From positions 1 to 32,338 of IMG/VR virus record IMGVR_UViG_3300009593_000069: DNA of 32,338 nt; one strand, 5' to 3'. The notes beneath the pieces are model-generated. The model was not told the origin of the DNA and searched no databases. It saw only the letters and a program-made list of their open reading frames with translations. This document shows, piece by piece, positions 1 to 8,699 of the stretch (the stretch's first letter is position 1; each line of letters begins with the position of its first letter). The stretch comes from a virus. Both the position numbers and the translations under genes were made by a program.

Positions 1-333
1 ACGACACCAGTTATTGGTACAAGTTTTTCTATTGGTTCTGCTGATATAACAGAAGCAGAATTAGAAATGATTGATGGCATAACTGCTGGTACTGCAGCTG
101 CTTCTAAAGCAGTAGTCCTAGACGCAAGTAAGGATGTTTCAGGTATTAGAAATATAGGTAATACAGGAACTATTACAGCAGGCGGTGTTATAACAGGTAC
201 TGGATTTACAATCGGTTCTGCTACAATGGTAGAAACAGACCTTGAGCAAGTAGAAGATATTACTGCTGGTACTGCGGCTGCAAGTAAAGCGCTTGTAGTA
301 GATGGCAATAAAGATGTAGGAACACTTAGAAAT
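1..333 (+). repeat. 180-nt tandem repeat within the fibre gene
   Basis: Counting from base 1, residues 9-51 and 69-111 are two copies of one module with an exact 60-residue (180-nt) period: F(S/T)IGSA, then ITAGTAAASKA(V/L)V, then KDV and RN. Residues 4-9 also resemble 63-69, so the array extends left of the window. The DNA copies have diverged at synonymous sites, which suggests selection on the protein rather than a recent duplication. Confidence 0.7.
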
Positions 334-1482
334 TTATCAACTAATGGTGCATTTACAGCTGCTTCTGGTACATTTACTGGAAACTTAGTAATAGGCAATT
401 CAGGATATATTGGTTCAACAAGTGATACAGACGCAATACAAATTGAGTCAGATGGTGATGTTGTATTAAGTCAAGACCTTGCTGTAACCGGTAATACTAC
501 GGTAACCGGTAATACTACTTTAAATGGAACAGTTGATCTTGGTAATGCTTCTGGAGACGCTATCGCTGTTGTGGGTACTGCTACATTTACTCCTAGTGCA
601 GATTTTGATGGTGGTTTTACAGTTGCTGCTGGTCAAACTGTTTCTTTTGGAGCAAATAGAATTACTAGTATCGCTGACCCAACTGGTGCTCAAGATGGTG
701 CTACGAAAGCGTATGTTGACGCTGTTAAAACAGGATTAAATATTAAAGATTCAGTTAAACTTGGATCAGCAGCTGCTCTTGCGGCGTGTACTTATGCAAA
801 CGGTTCAAGTGGTGTTGGTGCAACATTAACTGCAAACGCAAATGGCGCTTTAAGTATTGATGGAGTTGCTACTACGGTTGCTGATAGAGTTTTAATTAAA
901 GATCAAGCAGACGCCGCTCAAAATGGTATCTATACGGTAACAACTGTTGGTTCTGGTAGTGCAGCTTTTGTATTAACAAGAGCTACAGACGCCGATGCTT
1001 CTGCTCAGATAGCTGGTGGTACTTTTGTGTTCGTAACCCAAGGTTCTGCAAATGCTGATAATGGTTATGTATTTACACATAATGGAAACCCAACTGTAGG
1101 AACAACAGATTTAACTGTTGCACAATTCTCAGGTGCTGGTCAAATATCTGCTGGAGATGGATTATCAAAAACAGGTAATACATTAGCAGCTGTAGTTGAT
1201 GATAGTTCCATAGAAATTAATTCAGATACAATGAGAGTTAAGGCAAGTGGTATTACAAATGCTATGTTGGCAGGTAGTATTGACTTGACTGCAAAAGTAA
1301 CCGGGATACTTCCTGTTGCAAACGGTGGTACAGGTGCTAATACTTTAACTGCAAATAGAATGTTAATGTCAAACGGTACTAGTGCAATAACTGTACTTGC
1401 TGCTGGAACTGCTGGTCAAGTAATGACTTCAAACGGTGCTTCTGCTCCTGCTTTTGGTGATGTAGATGGAGGCACATTTTAA
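1..1482 (+). CDS. Tail fibre-like structural protein, 5' end missing
   Basis: The reading frame is open from base 1, so the true start lies upstream; 493 codons are visible. The protein is rich in Gly, Ala, Thr and Asn, with no long hydrophobic segment. It begins with a 60-residue repeat (core ITAGTAAASKA then KDV and RN), followed by short beta-type TGNTT repeats. A segment around nt 680-720 reads DPTGAQDGATKAYVD, a motif seen in many phage tail fibres. The C-terminal part has LPVANGGTGA, another common fibre motif. It lies just upstream of other fibre-type genes and the neck genes, so it is probably a virion fibre or appendage. The exact attachment point and receptor cannot be told. No alternative internal start is convincing because the repeat continues past the window edge. 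Confidence 0.75.
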   Translation, partial: TTPVIGTSFSIGSADITEAELEMIDGITAGTAAASKAVVLDASKDVSGIRNIGNTGTITAGGVITGTGFTIGSATMVETDLEQVEDITAGTAAASKALVVDGNKDVGTLRNLSTNGAFTAASGTFTGNLVIGNSGYIGSTSDTDAIQIESDGDVVLSQDLAVTGNTTVTGNTTLNGTVDLGNASGDAIAVVGTATFTPSADFDGGFTVAAGQTVSFGANRITSIADPTGAQDGATKAYVDAVKTGLNIKDSVKLGSAAALAACTYANGSSGVGATLTANANGALSIDGVATTVADRVLIKDQADAAQNGIYTVTTVGSGSAAFVLTRATDADASAQIAGGTFVFVTQGSANADNGYVFTHNGNPTVGTTDLTVAQFSGAGQISAGDGLSKTGNTLAAVVDDSSIEINSDTMRVKASGITNAMLAGSIDLTAKVTGILPVANGGTGANTLTANRMLMSNGTSAITVLAAGTAGQVMTSNGASAPAFGDVDGGTF

Positions 1483-1508
1483 TAATTAATTAAGAAAGTG
1501 ATTTAATA

Positions 1509-1742
1509 ATGGCAAAATTTGAAGATGCCCAAACTATAACGGGTGAAGTAAATATAAATTATGTTCTAACTGCTTACTCAAAAAAACTGAATAGTCTTAT
1601 GGGTGAGAATATTTTATTACAGGCGAAGGTGTCTGAATTAGAAGAACAGAATAATAATTTAAGTAATGAATTAACAAGATTACACACGAAGGTAAATAAT
1701 GGCGACAGTAATAAAACCAAAGCGAAGCGAAACCGCAAGTAG
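1509..1742 (+). CDS. Small coiled-coil protein of unknown function
   Basis: A 77-residue protein. Residues about 30-62 form a likely coiled coil (Leu/Val/Ile spacing with many Glu and Asn) and the tail after residue 68 is strongly basic (KTKAKRNRK). It sits 26 nt after the fibre gene, and the A-rich GA-containing sequence before the ATG could act as a weak ribosome-binding site. Its 3' end overlaps the next gene by 44 nt in another frame. I recognise no family. The position between fibre genes suggests a trimerisation or assembly helper, which is inference only. Confidence 0.6.
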   Translation: MAKFEDAQTITGEVNINYVLTAYSKKLNSLMGENILLQAKVSELEEQNNNLSNELTRLHTKVNNGDSNKTKAKRNRK

Positions 1743-2259
1743 TGTTCCAGGTACAAGTGATATTGTAGTTGGAGAAATGGCAGTTAATACTGCCGATAAA
1801 AAAATATATGTTAGAGACTCTAGCGATGCTATAGTTTCATTAGGTGGTGAAGGTATCACAGGTGCAACTTCAAATGCTGTTAGTAGTACATATCTTTTAA
1901 CAGGTACTACTTCAAACGCTACTGAAACAGAAATCTTTGTAGGTGGTGTTAGTAATACTAGAATATCAGTCGCAGCTAATTCAACTGTAATGTATAGTGT
2001 TGATGTTGTTGCGAGAAGAACTGACGCTGATGGTGTTGGTGCTGGTTATCACTTTAAAGGTGTTATAGATAATAATGCTGGCACGGTTGCTGATGTCGGT
2101 ACTTTATACGAGGTTATAGTTAGTGAAGATAATACTGCTTTGTTAGCAGATGTTGGTGCTGACGCAACAAATGATACAATTTATGTTAAGGTTACAGGTA
2201 TTGCCTCTCACACTTATAGGTGGGTTGCTTTAGTAACCACAACGGAGGCGAAAGAATAA
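1699..2259 (+). CDS. Short fibre-like virion protein
   Basis: A 186-residue protein. Its N-terminus ([29 protein letters not shown] then KIYVRDSS) matches a motif I know from the start of many marine phage fibre and appendage proteins, where a short N-terminal segment precedes variable beta-rich domains. The remainder is Thr/Val/Ala rich and predicted to be beta-structured. AAGG at 1689-1692 lies seven bases before the ATG. The start lies inside the preceding small gene, giving a 44-nt overlap; the next gene begins 4 nt after its stop. It is probably a virion protein, but the precise role is unknown. Confidence 0.65.
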   Translation: MATVIKPKRSETASSVPGTSDIVVGEMAVNTADKKIYVRDSSDAIVSLGGEGITGATSNAVSSTYLLTGTTSNATETEIFVGGVSNTRISVAANSTVMYSVDVVARRTDADGVGAGYHFKGVIDNNAGTVADVGTLYEVIVSEDNTALLADVGADATNDTIYVKVTGIASHTYRWVALVTTTEAKE

Positions 2260-2263
2260 TATT

Positions 2264-3115
2264 ATGGCAAGAACTAGAAGTTTTACTATTGATGGCGCTA
2301 CCGGTAAGTCGAAGATTGATGTAATAACAGATCAACCTACGATTACGAGTGGTGCTTCAGATGATTTAATCCTGGTATCAGATACTTCTGATTCAGGAGC
2401 GATGAAAAAGATTACGGTTGCAAATGCAGCTCTAACTGGACCTGCTGGGCCAGCTGGACCTGCTGGACCTGCTGGACCGACTGGACCTGCTGGTAGTGAT
2501 GGTGATGATGGATCAAATGGGTCAACGGGACCTACTGGACCTGCTGGACCAACGGGACCTGCTGGACCAACTGGACCTGATGGACCTACTGGACCAAGTG
2601 GGGGTACAGGACCAACTGGACCTACTGGACCTACTGGACCAACTGGCGGATTTACAACTAACTCAGACGCTCAAGTTAATTCATTGGGGGTCGGTACTGC
2701 AGGATCAACTACTGCTGGTGAGATTAGGGCAACAAATAATATTACTGCTTACTATTCAGATGAAAGATTAAAAGATGTTATTGGTGAAATAGATAATGCG
2801 TTAGATAAAGTAAGAGAATTAAGAGGTGTTTATTTTAAAGAAAATAAAACTGCTAAAGAACTTGGTTATGATAATGATGAAGTACAAGTAGGAGTAATTG
2901 CACAGGAAGTACAAAAAGTTTTACCTGAAGTAATTACAGAAGCACCGATAGACGAAAAATATATAACAGTTTGGTATGATAAGTTAATTCCATTATTGAT
3001 CGAAGCAATAAAAGAGTTAGCTGATAAAGTGGAGATTAAACCTAATAGAGTATATGATTTAACTGAGCAAGGTTTTAGTCCTGAAAAAATAGAAGAATTA
3101 GAAAAAAAGGAATAA
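2264..3115 (+). CDS. Collagen-like fibre with C-terminal S74 intramolecular chaperone
   Basis: A 283-residue protein in three parts. Residues 1-57 are a short head; residues 59-129 are collagen-type G-P/T-X triplets; residues about 163-258 are a Peptidase_S74-type intramolecular chaperone. The chaperone signature SDERLK is at 165-170 and GVIAQEV at 210-216. In this family the chaperone trimerises, folds the stalk and then cuts itself off before the Ser of the Ser-Asp pair, here S165-D166. The C-terminal helix contains [14 protein letters not shown]. The product is likely a trimeric tail or head fibre with a collagen-like shaft. Host receptor and place on the virion cannot be told. Confidence 0.85.
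   Translation: MARTRSFTIDGATGKSKIDVITDQPTITSGASDDLILVSDTSDSGAMKKITVANAALTGPAGPAGPAGPAGPTGPAGSDGDDGSNGSTGPTGPAGPTGPAGPTGPDGPTGPSGGTGPTGPTGPTGPTGGFTTNSDAQVNSLGVGTAGSTTAGEIRATNNITAYYSDERLKDVIGEIDNALDKVRELRGVYFKENKTAKELGYDNDEVQVGVIAQEVQKVLPEVITEAPIDEKYITVWYDKLIPLLIEAIKELADKVEIKPNRVYDLTEQGFSPEKIEELEKKE
2438..2650 (+). repeat. Collagen-like Gly-X-Y coding repeat
   Basis: About 23 triplets, mostly GPA, GPT, TGP or AGP, are encoded by near-repeats of GGACCTGCT and GGACCAACT. The array is locally more GC-rich than its surroundings. One interruption ([10 protein letters not shown]) splits it around residues 77-87. Repeat length is expected to vary between related phages by slippage or recombination. 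Confidence 0.85.
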
Positions 3116-3118
3116 CTT

Positions 3119-3928
3119 ATGGCTGTGCCAAATACAAAAGCAACTCTCAAAGAATATTGTTTAAGAGCTTTAGGTAAACCTGTTATTGAAGTTAATGTGG
3201 ATGATGACCAGGTTGATGATAGATTAGACGAAGCACTACAATACTTTGCTCAATACCATTATGACGGTGTTGAAAGAATGTATATGAAATATGAGGTAAC
3301 TTCCGCAGATATTACAAGAGCAAGAGCAACAGAAAGTGTTGGAACAGGTACAGATGGTTCTGTATCAAATTCGTTCACAAATCAAACTAATTATATTGTA
3401 ATGCCGTCTGCTGTTTTATCAGTAATGAACATATTTCCATTCAATGATAAATCAAATTTAAATATGTTTGATATTAGATATCAAATGAGATTAAATGATC
3501 TTTATGATTTTTCTTCTACCTCTATATTACATTATGAAATGACTATGAGGCACTTAGACTTTTTAGATCATATCTTAATAGGTGAAAAACCAATTAGTTT
3601 CAATATGCATAATAATAGATTGTATATTCATATGGATTGGGCAAACGATATAAATGCGGGTGAGTACATAATTATAGAATGTTATAGAAAATTAGACCCA
3701 GCTACATATACGGATATCTATGATGATATCTTTTTAAAGAGGTATGCTACTTCTTTAATTAAACAACAATGGGGAGCTAATTTATCAAAATTTCAAGGTG
3801 TTCAGATGTTAGGTGGGGTTTCAATGAATGGTGCTGAAATATATACACAGGCATTAGAGGAAAAAAGTAAACTGGAAGAAGAGATCCGATCTACCTTTGA
3901 AACACCTATCAGTTATATGGTAGGATAA
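3119..3928 (+). CDS. 13: Neck protein gp13
   Basis: A 269-residue homologue of T4 gp13 (T4 protein about 309 residues), one of the two proteins that close the portal after DNA packaging and form the head-tail joining site. The N-terminus (MAVPNTKATLKEYCLRALG then DDDQVDDR) is highly typical of gp13 in marine T4-like phages. The gene starts 3 nt after the collagen-like fibre stop and ends 1 nt before gp14, so it belongs to the late neck cluster 13-14-15. Confidence 0.88.
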   Translation: MAVPNTKATLKEYCLRALGKPVIEVNVDDDQVDDRLDEALQYFAQYHYDGVERMYMKYEVTSADITRARATESVGTGTDGSVSNSFTNQTNYIVMPSAVLSVMNIFPFNDKSNLNMFDIRYQMRLNDLYDFSSTSILHYEMTMRHLDFLDHILIGEKPISFNMHNNRLYIHMDWANDINAGEYIIIECYRKLDPATYTDIYDDIFLKRYATSLIKQQWGANLSKFQGVQMLGGVSMNGAEIYTQALEEKSKLEEEIRSTFETPISYMVG

Positions 3929-3929
3929 A

Positions 3930-4736
3930 ATGCCAACTAATGTATATTTCGATCACGGAACAACTAGTGAACAAAGACTATATGAAGATTTAATCATAGA
4001 GCAATTAAAAATCTATGGTCAAGATGTTTACTATTTACCTAGAACCGTAGTAAATGAGGATTCAGTATTAGGGGAAGATACTTCTTCTAAATTTACGGAT
4101 GCTTATGCTATTGAAATGTATGTTGAGAATACTGACGGGTTTGCTGGCGAACAGGAAATAATTAGAAAATTTGGTTTAGAATTAAGAGATGATATTACAC
4201 TTGTTGTTTCTAAAACAAGATGGTTACAAACAACAGAAATAGATAATAACTTAATTGAGGATTCAAGACCTAATGAAGGTGACTTAGTTTGGTTCCCTAG
4301 AGTTAATGCGTTTTTTGAAATTCAATTTGTAGAACACGAAGCACCGTTCTACCAAGTACACGATTTACCTACTTTTAAACTTAGATGTACTAAGTGGGAA
4401 TATTCTTCGGAAGAAGTTTCTGTTGGACATACAGAAATTGACGCCGTTGAGGATAATCTTTCAACTAATATGCTTGATTATCAAGTTAATCTTGAAGCTG
4501 GAACTGCTTCTAGTGGTTCAATTATGATGGAATCAGATATACCTGATGATAAGAACTTCATATTACTGGAAACTGCACCTGCTGAACTTGGTGAAAAACA
4601 AGTAGTAGATCAGTCGCATAAATTTGAAGCTGCGTCTGGTGTTACCACTACTAGCGATAGTACAGATGATATCTTGGATTTTAGTGAACGAAACCCATTT
4701 GGTGAAACTGATTATCACTTCGGGAAGGACTTCTAA
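3930..4736 (+). CDS. 14: Neck protein gp14
   Basis: A 268-residue homologue of T4 gp14 (about 256 residues), the partner of gp13 in the neck. Recognised from the N-terminal block YFDHGTTSEQRLYEDLIIEQ, the following YYLPR and the central W-F-P-R segment, which I know from cyanophage gp14 sequences, and from its place between gp13 and gp15. It is not related to the fibre genes upstream. Its stop codon overlaps the gp15 start (TAATG). Confidence 0.87.
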   Translation: MPTNVYFDHGTTSEQRLYEDLIIEQLKIYGQDVYYLPRTVVNEDSVLGEDTSSKFTDAYAIEMYVENTDGFAGEQEIIRKFGLELRDDITLVVSKTRWLQTTEIDNNLIEDSRPNEGDLVWFPRVNAFFEIQFVEHEAPFYQVHDLPTFKLRCTKWEYSSEEVSVGHTEIDAVEDNLSTNMLDYQVNLEAGTASSGSIMMESDIPDDKNFILLETAPAELGEKQVVDQSHKFEAASGVTTTSDSTDDILDFSERNPFGETDYHFGKDF

Positions 4737-5548
4737 TGTTTGGACAATATTTTTATAATAAACATTTAAGAAATACAGTTATCGCTTTCGGCACTATATT
4801 TAATACTATCGGTGTAAGAAGATATGACTCTAATGGTAATGCTGTATCAAGTTTAAGGGTGCCTTTAATGTATGCACCAAGAGAAAAGTTTTTAGCCAGA
4901 CTACAACAACAAACAACTTTAGGTTCTGGCAGCGAAGATTCAGTTGCAATCACTCTACCTCGATTGTCTTTTGAAATGACTGGGATCAGTTATGATCCTA
5001 GTCGTAAGATTAATAAAAACCTAAAGTATAAAAAAGCAAAAAGTGCTGACGATAATAAAGTATTTAAACAATTTGCTCCTGTCCCTTACAATGTAGGATT
5101 TAATCTTTATTCTTTTACAGCAAACTCAGATGATGGTCTACAAATAATAGAGCAAATACTACCTTTCTTTCAACCTGATTATACGGTTACATTTATTGAA
5201 AGTCAAACAATGGATATTAAAAGAGATATTCCTTTTGTATTAAATAGTGTTGACTATGAAGATACCTACGATGGTGATATGACTTCTAATAGAAGAATTA
5301 TATACACTATGAACTTTACTGCTAAAGTATATCTTTATGGTCCAATTACAAGTGGTGCTGTTATTCGTAAGGCGTCTGCTGATTTATATACAAAGATGAG
5401 TACAGAAAGTCCATCAAGATCAGAAAGAGTTACCATAACTCCTAATCCTACAACGGCAGACTATGATGATGATTACACATATACTGAAACTTTGGACTTC
5501 TTTGATGATGGTTTAAATTATGACGAACAATCAGGACTTGACAAATAA
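4736..5548 (+). CDS. 15: Tail terminator / sheath stabiliser gp15
   Basis: A 270-residue protein, nearly the same length as T4 gp15 (272). In T4, gp15 caps the finished tail as a hexamer and docks it to the neck. The N-terminal block FGQYFYNKHLRNTVIAFGT is characteristic of the family. It lies directly after gp14 with a one-base overlap. Its last 29 nt overlap the start of the radical-SAM gene, which is not part of the T4 neck cluster and looks inserted between gp15 and gp16. Confidence 0.87.
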   Translation: MFGQYFYNKHLRNTVIAFGTIFNTIGVRRYDSNGNAVSSLRVPLMYAPREKFLARLQQQTTLGSGSEDSVAITLPRLSFEMTGISYDPSRKINKNLKYKKAKSADDNKVFKQFAPVPYNVGFNLYSFTANSDDGLQIIEQILPFFQPDYTVTFIESQTMDIKRDIPFVLNSVDYEDTYDGDMTSNRRIIYTMNFTAKVYLYGPITSGAVIRKASADLYTKMSTESPSRSERVTITPNPTTADYDDDYTYTETLDFFDDGLNYDEQSGLDK

Positions 5549-6185
5549 ATTTTTCTCAAGAAAAAGAATAAACATAGATATAGGCTTTAGATGTACTCTA
5601 GAGTGTCCTAAGTGTGAACGCCAGAATAGTTATAAAGATATCAGACCTGTTCCTGGTAGAGATATGACTATACCAGAATGGCATAAAATAGTAGATTACT
5701 TTGACGAGATACAATGTTGTGGTCAAATATCTGATCCTATATTCAATCCTTACTTTATAGATTTCATAAAAATAGCAAAAGAAAAAGATAAGTATATGTT
5801 GGTTCATACCGCAGCTTCTCATAAACCAGTAAAATGGTATAATGAAGCTTTTGATAATTTTGGTAGAGGTGAATGGATATTCGGTTTAGATGGTTTACCT
5901 TATGAGAGTCATATACATAGAGTTAATCAAGATGGAAAAAAGTTATTTGAAATGGCTAAGTTATGTGTTAGTAAGGGAATTAGAACCCGTTGGCAATTTA
6001 TTATTTTTAAATATAATGAGAATCATATTGAAGAAGCTAGGAAGATGGCTGAAGATAATGGTATTGAATTTGAAATAAATATATCAGCGAGGTTTGACGG
6101 ACCTGAAGATCCTTTAAGACCTACTAATACTGACTATTATTTTGATAATGAAAAGTTTGCAATAATTGGAAATTTAAATGTCTAG
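5520..6185 (+). CDS. Radical SAM enzyme, N-terminal catalytic part
   Basis: A 221-residue protein with the radical-SAM cluster motif C25-X3-C29-X2-C32 (FRCTLECPKCER), which in this superfamily binds a 4Fe-4S cluster that cleaves S-adenosylmethionine to a 5'-deoxyadenosyl radical. The fold continues with DPIFNPYF, a hydrophobic strand near 92-97 and GLDGLP, all in plausible barrel positions. At 221 residues it is short for a complete enzyme. The next frame, beginning 8 nt before this stop, supplies a Cys-rich C-terminal domain of SPASM/twitch type, so the two may act as one enzyme. The substrate is unknown. The gene overlaps gp15 by 29 nt and interrupts the usual gp15-gp16 adjacency. Confidence 0.82.
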   Translation: MTNNQDLTNKFFSRKRINIDIGFRCTLECPKCERQNSYKDIRPVPGRDMTIPEWHKIVDYFDEIQCCGQISDPIFNPYFIDFIKIAKEKDKYMLVHTAASHKPVKWYNEAFDNFGRGEWIFGLDGLPYESHIHRVNQDGKKLFEMAKLCVSKGIRTRWQFIIFKYNENHIEEARKMAEDNGIEFEINISARFDGPEDPLRPTNTDYYFDNEKFAIIGNLNV

Positions 6186-6633
6186 AAATAATTTAAAACT
6201 TACGAAAGAAGGTGATGTCGTTCTTACTGGTCCTAGAGATCCAGAAGAATTAAAACCTTTGTGTTTAGACCATGGTATGTTTGCTGGTAAAGGAAACCAA
6301 AAAGATTTATCAGAATGGTTGGGTAAAGCATACGGATATAATTCTCAAGGTTATATTATGCCGTGTTGTTGGACTGTACAAGAAAAGGGATATGAAGAAG
6401 AACAATTTAAACCTTTAATGAAAGATAAATTCCATATTAGTAATGTAGATAAAATAGAAGATGTTGTACAATCTGAGGAATGGAAAGAATTTGCAGACAT
6501 ATTAATTAATAAACCAAAAAATGCACCTAATGTTTGTTGGTATTTTTGTGGTAAAAAGATAAACAGTTATATGAAGGATAGACCATTTATGGAAGGCGAG
6601 AGAGTTAAACAAGGTTTTAAGGAGCATAAATAA
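6178..6633 (+). CDS. Cys-rich SPASM/twitch-like domain, partner of the radical SAM gene
   Basis: A 151-residue protein with cysteines at 29, 63, 64, 120 and 124. The block G58-YIMP-C63 matches the G-X4-C part of a SPASM-type auxiliary Fe-S domain, and C120-X3-C124 could complete a site. The start overlaps the upstream stop (ATGTCTAG). A TAA at 6175-6177 in this same frame lies immediately before the ATG, and there is no good Shine-Dalgarno sequence, so translation is probably by coupling to the upstream gene. It could be a natural gene split, a recent single-base mutation in a once-continuous enzyme, or a sequencing error. On its own it lacks the radical-SAM C-X3-C-X2-C motif. Confidence 0.7.
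   Translation: MSRNNLKLTKEGDVVLTGPRDPEELKPLCLDHGMFAGKGNQKDLSEWLGKAYGYNSQGYIMPCCWTVQEKGYEEEQFKPLMKDKFHISNVDKIEDVVQSEEWKEFADILINKPKNAPNVCWYFCGKKINSYMKDRPFMEGERVKQGFKEHK
6625..6632 (+). promoter_or_regulatory. Possible late promoter element CATAAATA before gp16
   Basis: CATAAATA followed by ATAGT and the gp16 ATG at 6638. The same 15-base string (ATAAATAATAGTATG) occurs at the diiron gene start at 17547-17561. T4-type late promoters start about six bases after this box, which would place the start site on the ATG. An AAGGAG at 6619-6624 offers ordinary translation from a read-through message, and the box spans the upstream stop codon, so chance is possible. Confidence 0.35.
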
Positions 6634-6637
6634 TAGT

Positions 6638-7060
6638 ATGAGTAAAATAGATGATAAATTAAACGAAATCCTAGAGGTCACCGCTGAGGATATATTGGCA
6701 CCTAAAAAGGTTGAACCAAAAGAGGTTACGGTAGTGCCAGGACCAGCAGATCCACAAGACGATTTTGAACACGGAAGAGCAAACCTATATAAATTAATTG
6801 AGCAAGGTACTGAAGCAATAGATGGTATTCTAGCTCTTGCAAAAGAAAGTGAACACCCTAGAACATATGAAGTTGCAGGGCAATTAATATCTACTGTAAG
6901 TCAAGTATCGCAAGACCTATTAGGTTTACAAAGTAGATTAAAAAGACTTAAAGAAGTACCTAACAATGCACCTAAGAATGTGACCAATGCTTTATATGTA
7001 GGTTCAACAAATGAATTACAAAAACTTCTAAAGAAAAATAATGGAAAAAGCAAACCTTAA
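6638..7060 (+). CDS. 16: Small terminase subunit gp16
   Basis: A 140-residue protein (T4 gp16 is 164). The small subunit forms a ring that stimulates the gp17 ATPase and helps recognise DNA for packaging. Evidence is position directly before gp17, length, and the helical central region (about residues 45-105, containing DDFEHGRANLYKLIEQG and LGLQSRLKRLKE) typical of gp16 in marine T4-like phages. The Pro-rich residues 22-42 (PKKVEPKE, VPGPADPQD) look like a flexible linker. The last 20 nt overlap gp17. Confidence 0.85.
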   Translation: MSKIDDKLNEILEVTAEDILAPKKVEPKEVTVVPGPADPQDDFEHGRANLYKLIEQGTEAIDGILALAKESEHPRTYEVAGQLISTVSQVSQDLLGLQSRLKRLKEVPNNAPKNVTNALYVGSTNELQKLLKKNNGKSKP

Positions 7061-8681
7061 TCCTAACGAACAATATTTAGGTAACCCCAATTTAAAGAAA
7101 GCATTTACTTCTTCAGAATTTACTGAAGAGCAAATTGTTGAGTTGCAGAAATGTATTGAGAGTCCAAACTATTTTATAGAAAACTTTATTAATATCGTTA
7201 CCATTGATAAAGGTCTTGTACCATTTGAAATGTATAAGTTTCAAGAAAAGATGGTAGATACTTTTCACAATAACAGATTTACAATTTGCAAACTACCTAG
7301 ACAATCTGGTAAATCAACAATCATTATTGCATATCTATTACACTATGTTTTGTTTAATGAGAATGTGAATGTTGCTATACTTGCAAACAAATCAACAACT
7401 GCTCGTGATCTATTAGGTCGTTTACAACTTGCATATGAACATATGCCTAAATGGATGCAACAAGGAGTAATGAATTGGAATAAAGGTTCATTAGAATTAG
7501 AAAATGGTTCTAAGATTGTTGCAGCTGCAACTTCATCATCTGCTATTCGTGGTGGTTCTTTTAATGTAATATTTTTAGATGAGTTTGCTTATATACCTAA
7601 CAATATTGCTGACGAATTTTTTAGTTCAGTTTATCCTACAATTTCTTCTGGTAAGTCATCAAAAATTATGATGGTATCTACACCACACGGAATGAATATG
7701 TTTTATAAGATATGGACCGATGCTATCAATGGAAACAATACTTATGTTCCTATTGAAGTACATTGGTCGGAAGTTCCAGGTAGAGATGAAAAGTGGAAAG
7801 AAGAAACAATTAAGAATACAAGTGAGCAACAATTTCAAACTGAGTTTGAATGTGAATTCTTAGGTTCTGTTAATACATTAATTGCCCCAACTAAATTAAA
7901 AGCATTAGCACATATTGATCCACAAAGAAGTGGTGATATAGATATTTTTGAAATGCCTAAGAAAGACCATGTTTATACTTGTACAGTTGATGTATCGAGA
8001 GGTACTAACAATGACTACTCAGCATTTACAATATTTGATACAAGCGAAATGCCATATAGACTTGTTGCGAAATATAGAAGTAATGAAATTAAACCTGTTG
8101 TCTTTCCTAATATCATAAATGAAATTTGTAGAAAATATAATATGGCATATGTATTGGTAGAAACAAATGATTTAGGACAACAAGTAGCAGACGCTTTACA
8201 GTTTGAATGTGAATATGATAATATGTTAATGTGTACGCAAAAGGGTAGATCAGGACAAATATTAGGTGGTGGATTTAGTGGTAGAGGATCTTCTCTAGGT
8301 CTTAGAATGACAAAAGCTGCAAAGAGAGTAGGGTGTTCTAACTTAAAATCACTATTAGAAGGTGATAAGATGATAATACAAGACTTTGATACCATCGCTG
8401 AGTTGTCAACCTTTATATCTAAGGGTAAATCTTACGAAGCTGAAGATGGTTGTAATGATGATTTAGTTATGTGTCTAGTAATATTCGCCTGGGTCGCAAA
8501 TCAACAATACTTTAAAGAATTAGTCAATATTGATATGAGAAATGCCTTATTTGCTGAGCAACAAAACGCATTAGAGCAAGATATGGCTCCGTTTGGTTTC
8601 ATGGATGACGGGTTATCTGATACTGAGTCTGAAATAGATGAATATGGCGATGTCTGGTCACCCGTTGATGTCGTTAGATAA
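7041..8681 (+). CDS. 17: Large terminase subunit gp17 (packaging ATPase-nuclease)
   Basis: A 546-residue protein (T4 gp17 is 610). It drives DNA into the prohead and cuts the concatemer. The N-terminal ATPase has the Walker A-type block PRQSGKST at 86-93 (K91) and Walker B VIFLDE at 176-181 with catalytic E181. The C-terminal RNase-H-like nuclease shows acidic residues at D317 (VDVSRG), E374 (LVETNDLG) and D473/D474 (CNDDLV). The start overlaps gp16 by 20 nt. All the motifs expected of an active enzyme are present, with no intron or frameshift. Confidence 0.95.
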   Translation: MEKANLNPNEQYLGNPNLKKAFTSSEFTEEQIVELQKCIESPNYFIENFINIVTIDKGLVPFEMYKFQEKMVDTFHNNRFTICKLPRQSGKSTIIIAYLLHYVLFNENVNVAILANKSTTARDLLGRLQLAYEHMPKWMQQGVMNWNKGSLELENGSKIVAAATSSSAIRGGSFNVIFLDEFAYIPNNIADEFFSSVYPTISSGKSSKIMMVSTPHGMNMFYKIWTDAINGNNTYVPIEVHWSEVPGRDEKWKEETIKNTSEQQFQTEFECEFLGSVNTLIAPTKLKALAHIDPQRSGDIDIFEMPKKDHVYTCTVDVSRGTNNDYSAFTIFDTSEMPYRLVAKYRSNEIKPVVFPNIINEICRKYNMAYVLVETNDLGQQVADALQFECEYDNMLMCTQKGRSGQILGGGFSGRGSSLGLRMTKAAKRVGCSNLKSLLEGDKMIIQDFDTIAELSTFISKGKSYEAEDGCNDDLVMCLVIFAWVANQQYFKELVNIDMRNALFAEQQNALEQDMAPFGFMDDGLSDTESEIDEYGDVWSPVDVVR

Positions 8682-8699
8682 TGTCTAATTTTTGATAGT

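Noticed and set aside
2496-2771. 91-codon plus-strand frame rich in Asp-Leu-Leu repeats
   Set aside because: It is the shifted reading of the collagen-like repeat DNA, which makes an artificial repeat protein.
5538-5543. TTGACA at the gp15 / radical SAM overlap
   Set aside because: No acceptable -10 at 16-18 nt, and the radical SAM start lies upstream of it.
6170-6176. AAATTTA, a -1 slippery heptamer in the zero frame just before the end of the radical SAM gene
   Set aside because: A -1 shift would enter a frame that stops at 6194, not the SPASM-like frame, which needs +1. The heptamer is therefore not the joining device.
8015-8395. 126-codon open frame on the minus strand
   Set aside because: Lies wholly within gp17, has no ribosome-binding site or family match, and all real genes are on the plus strand.
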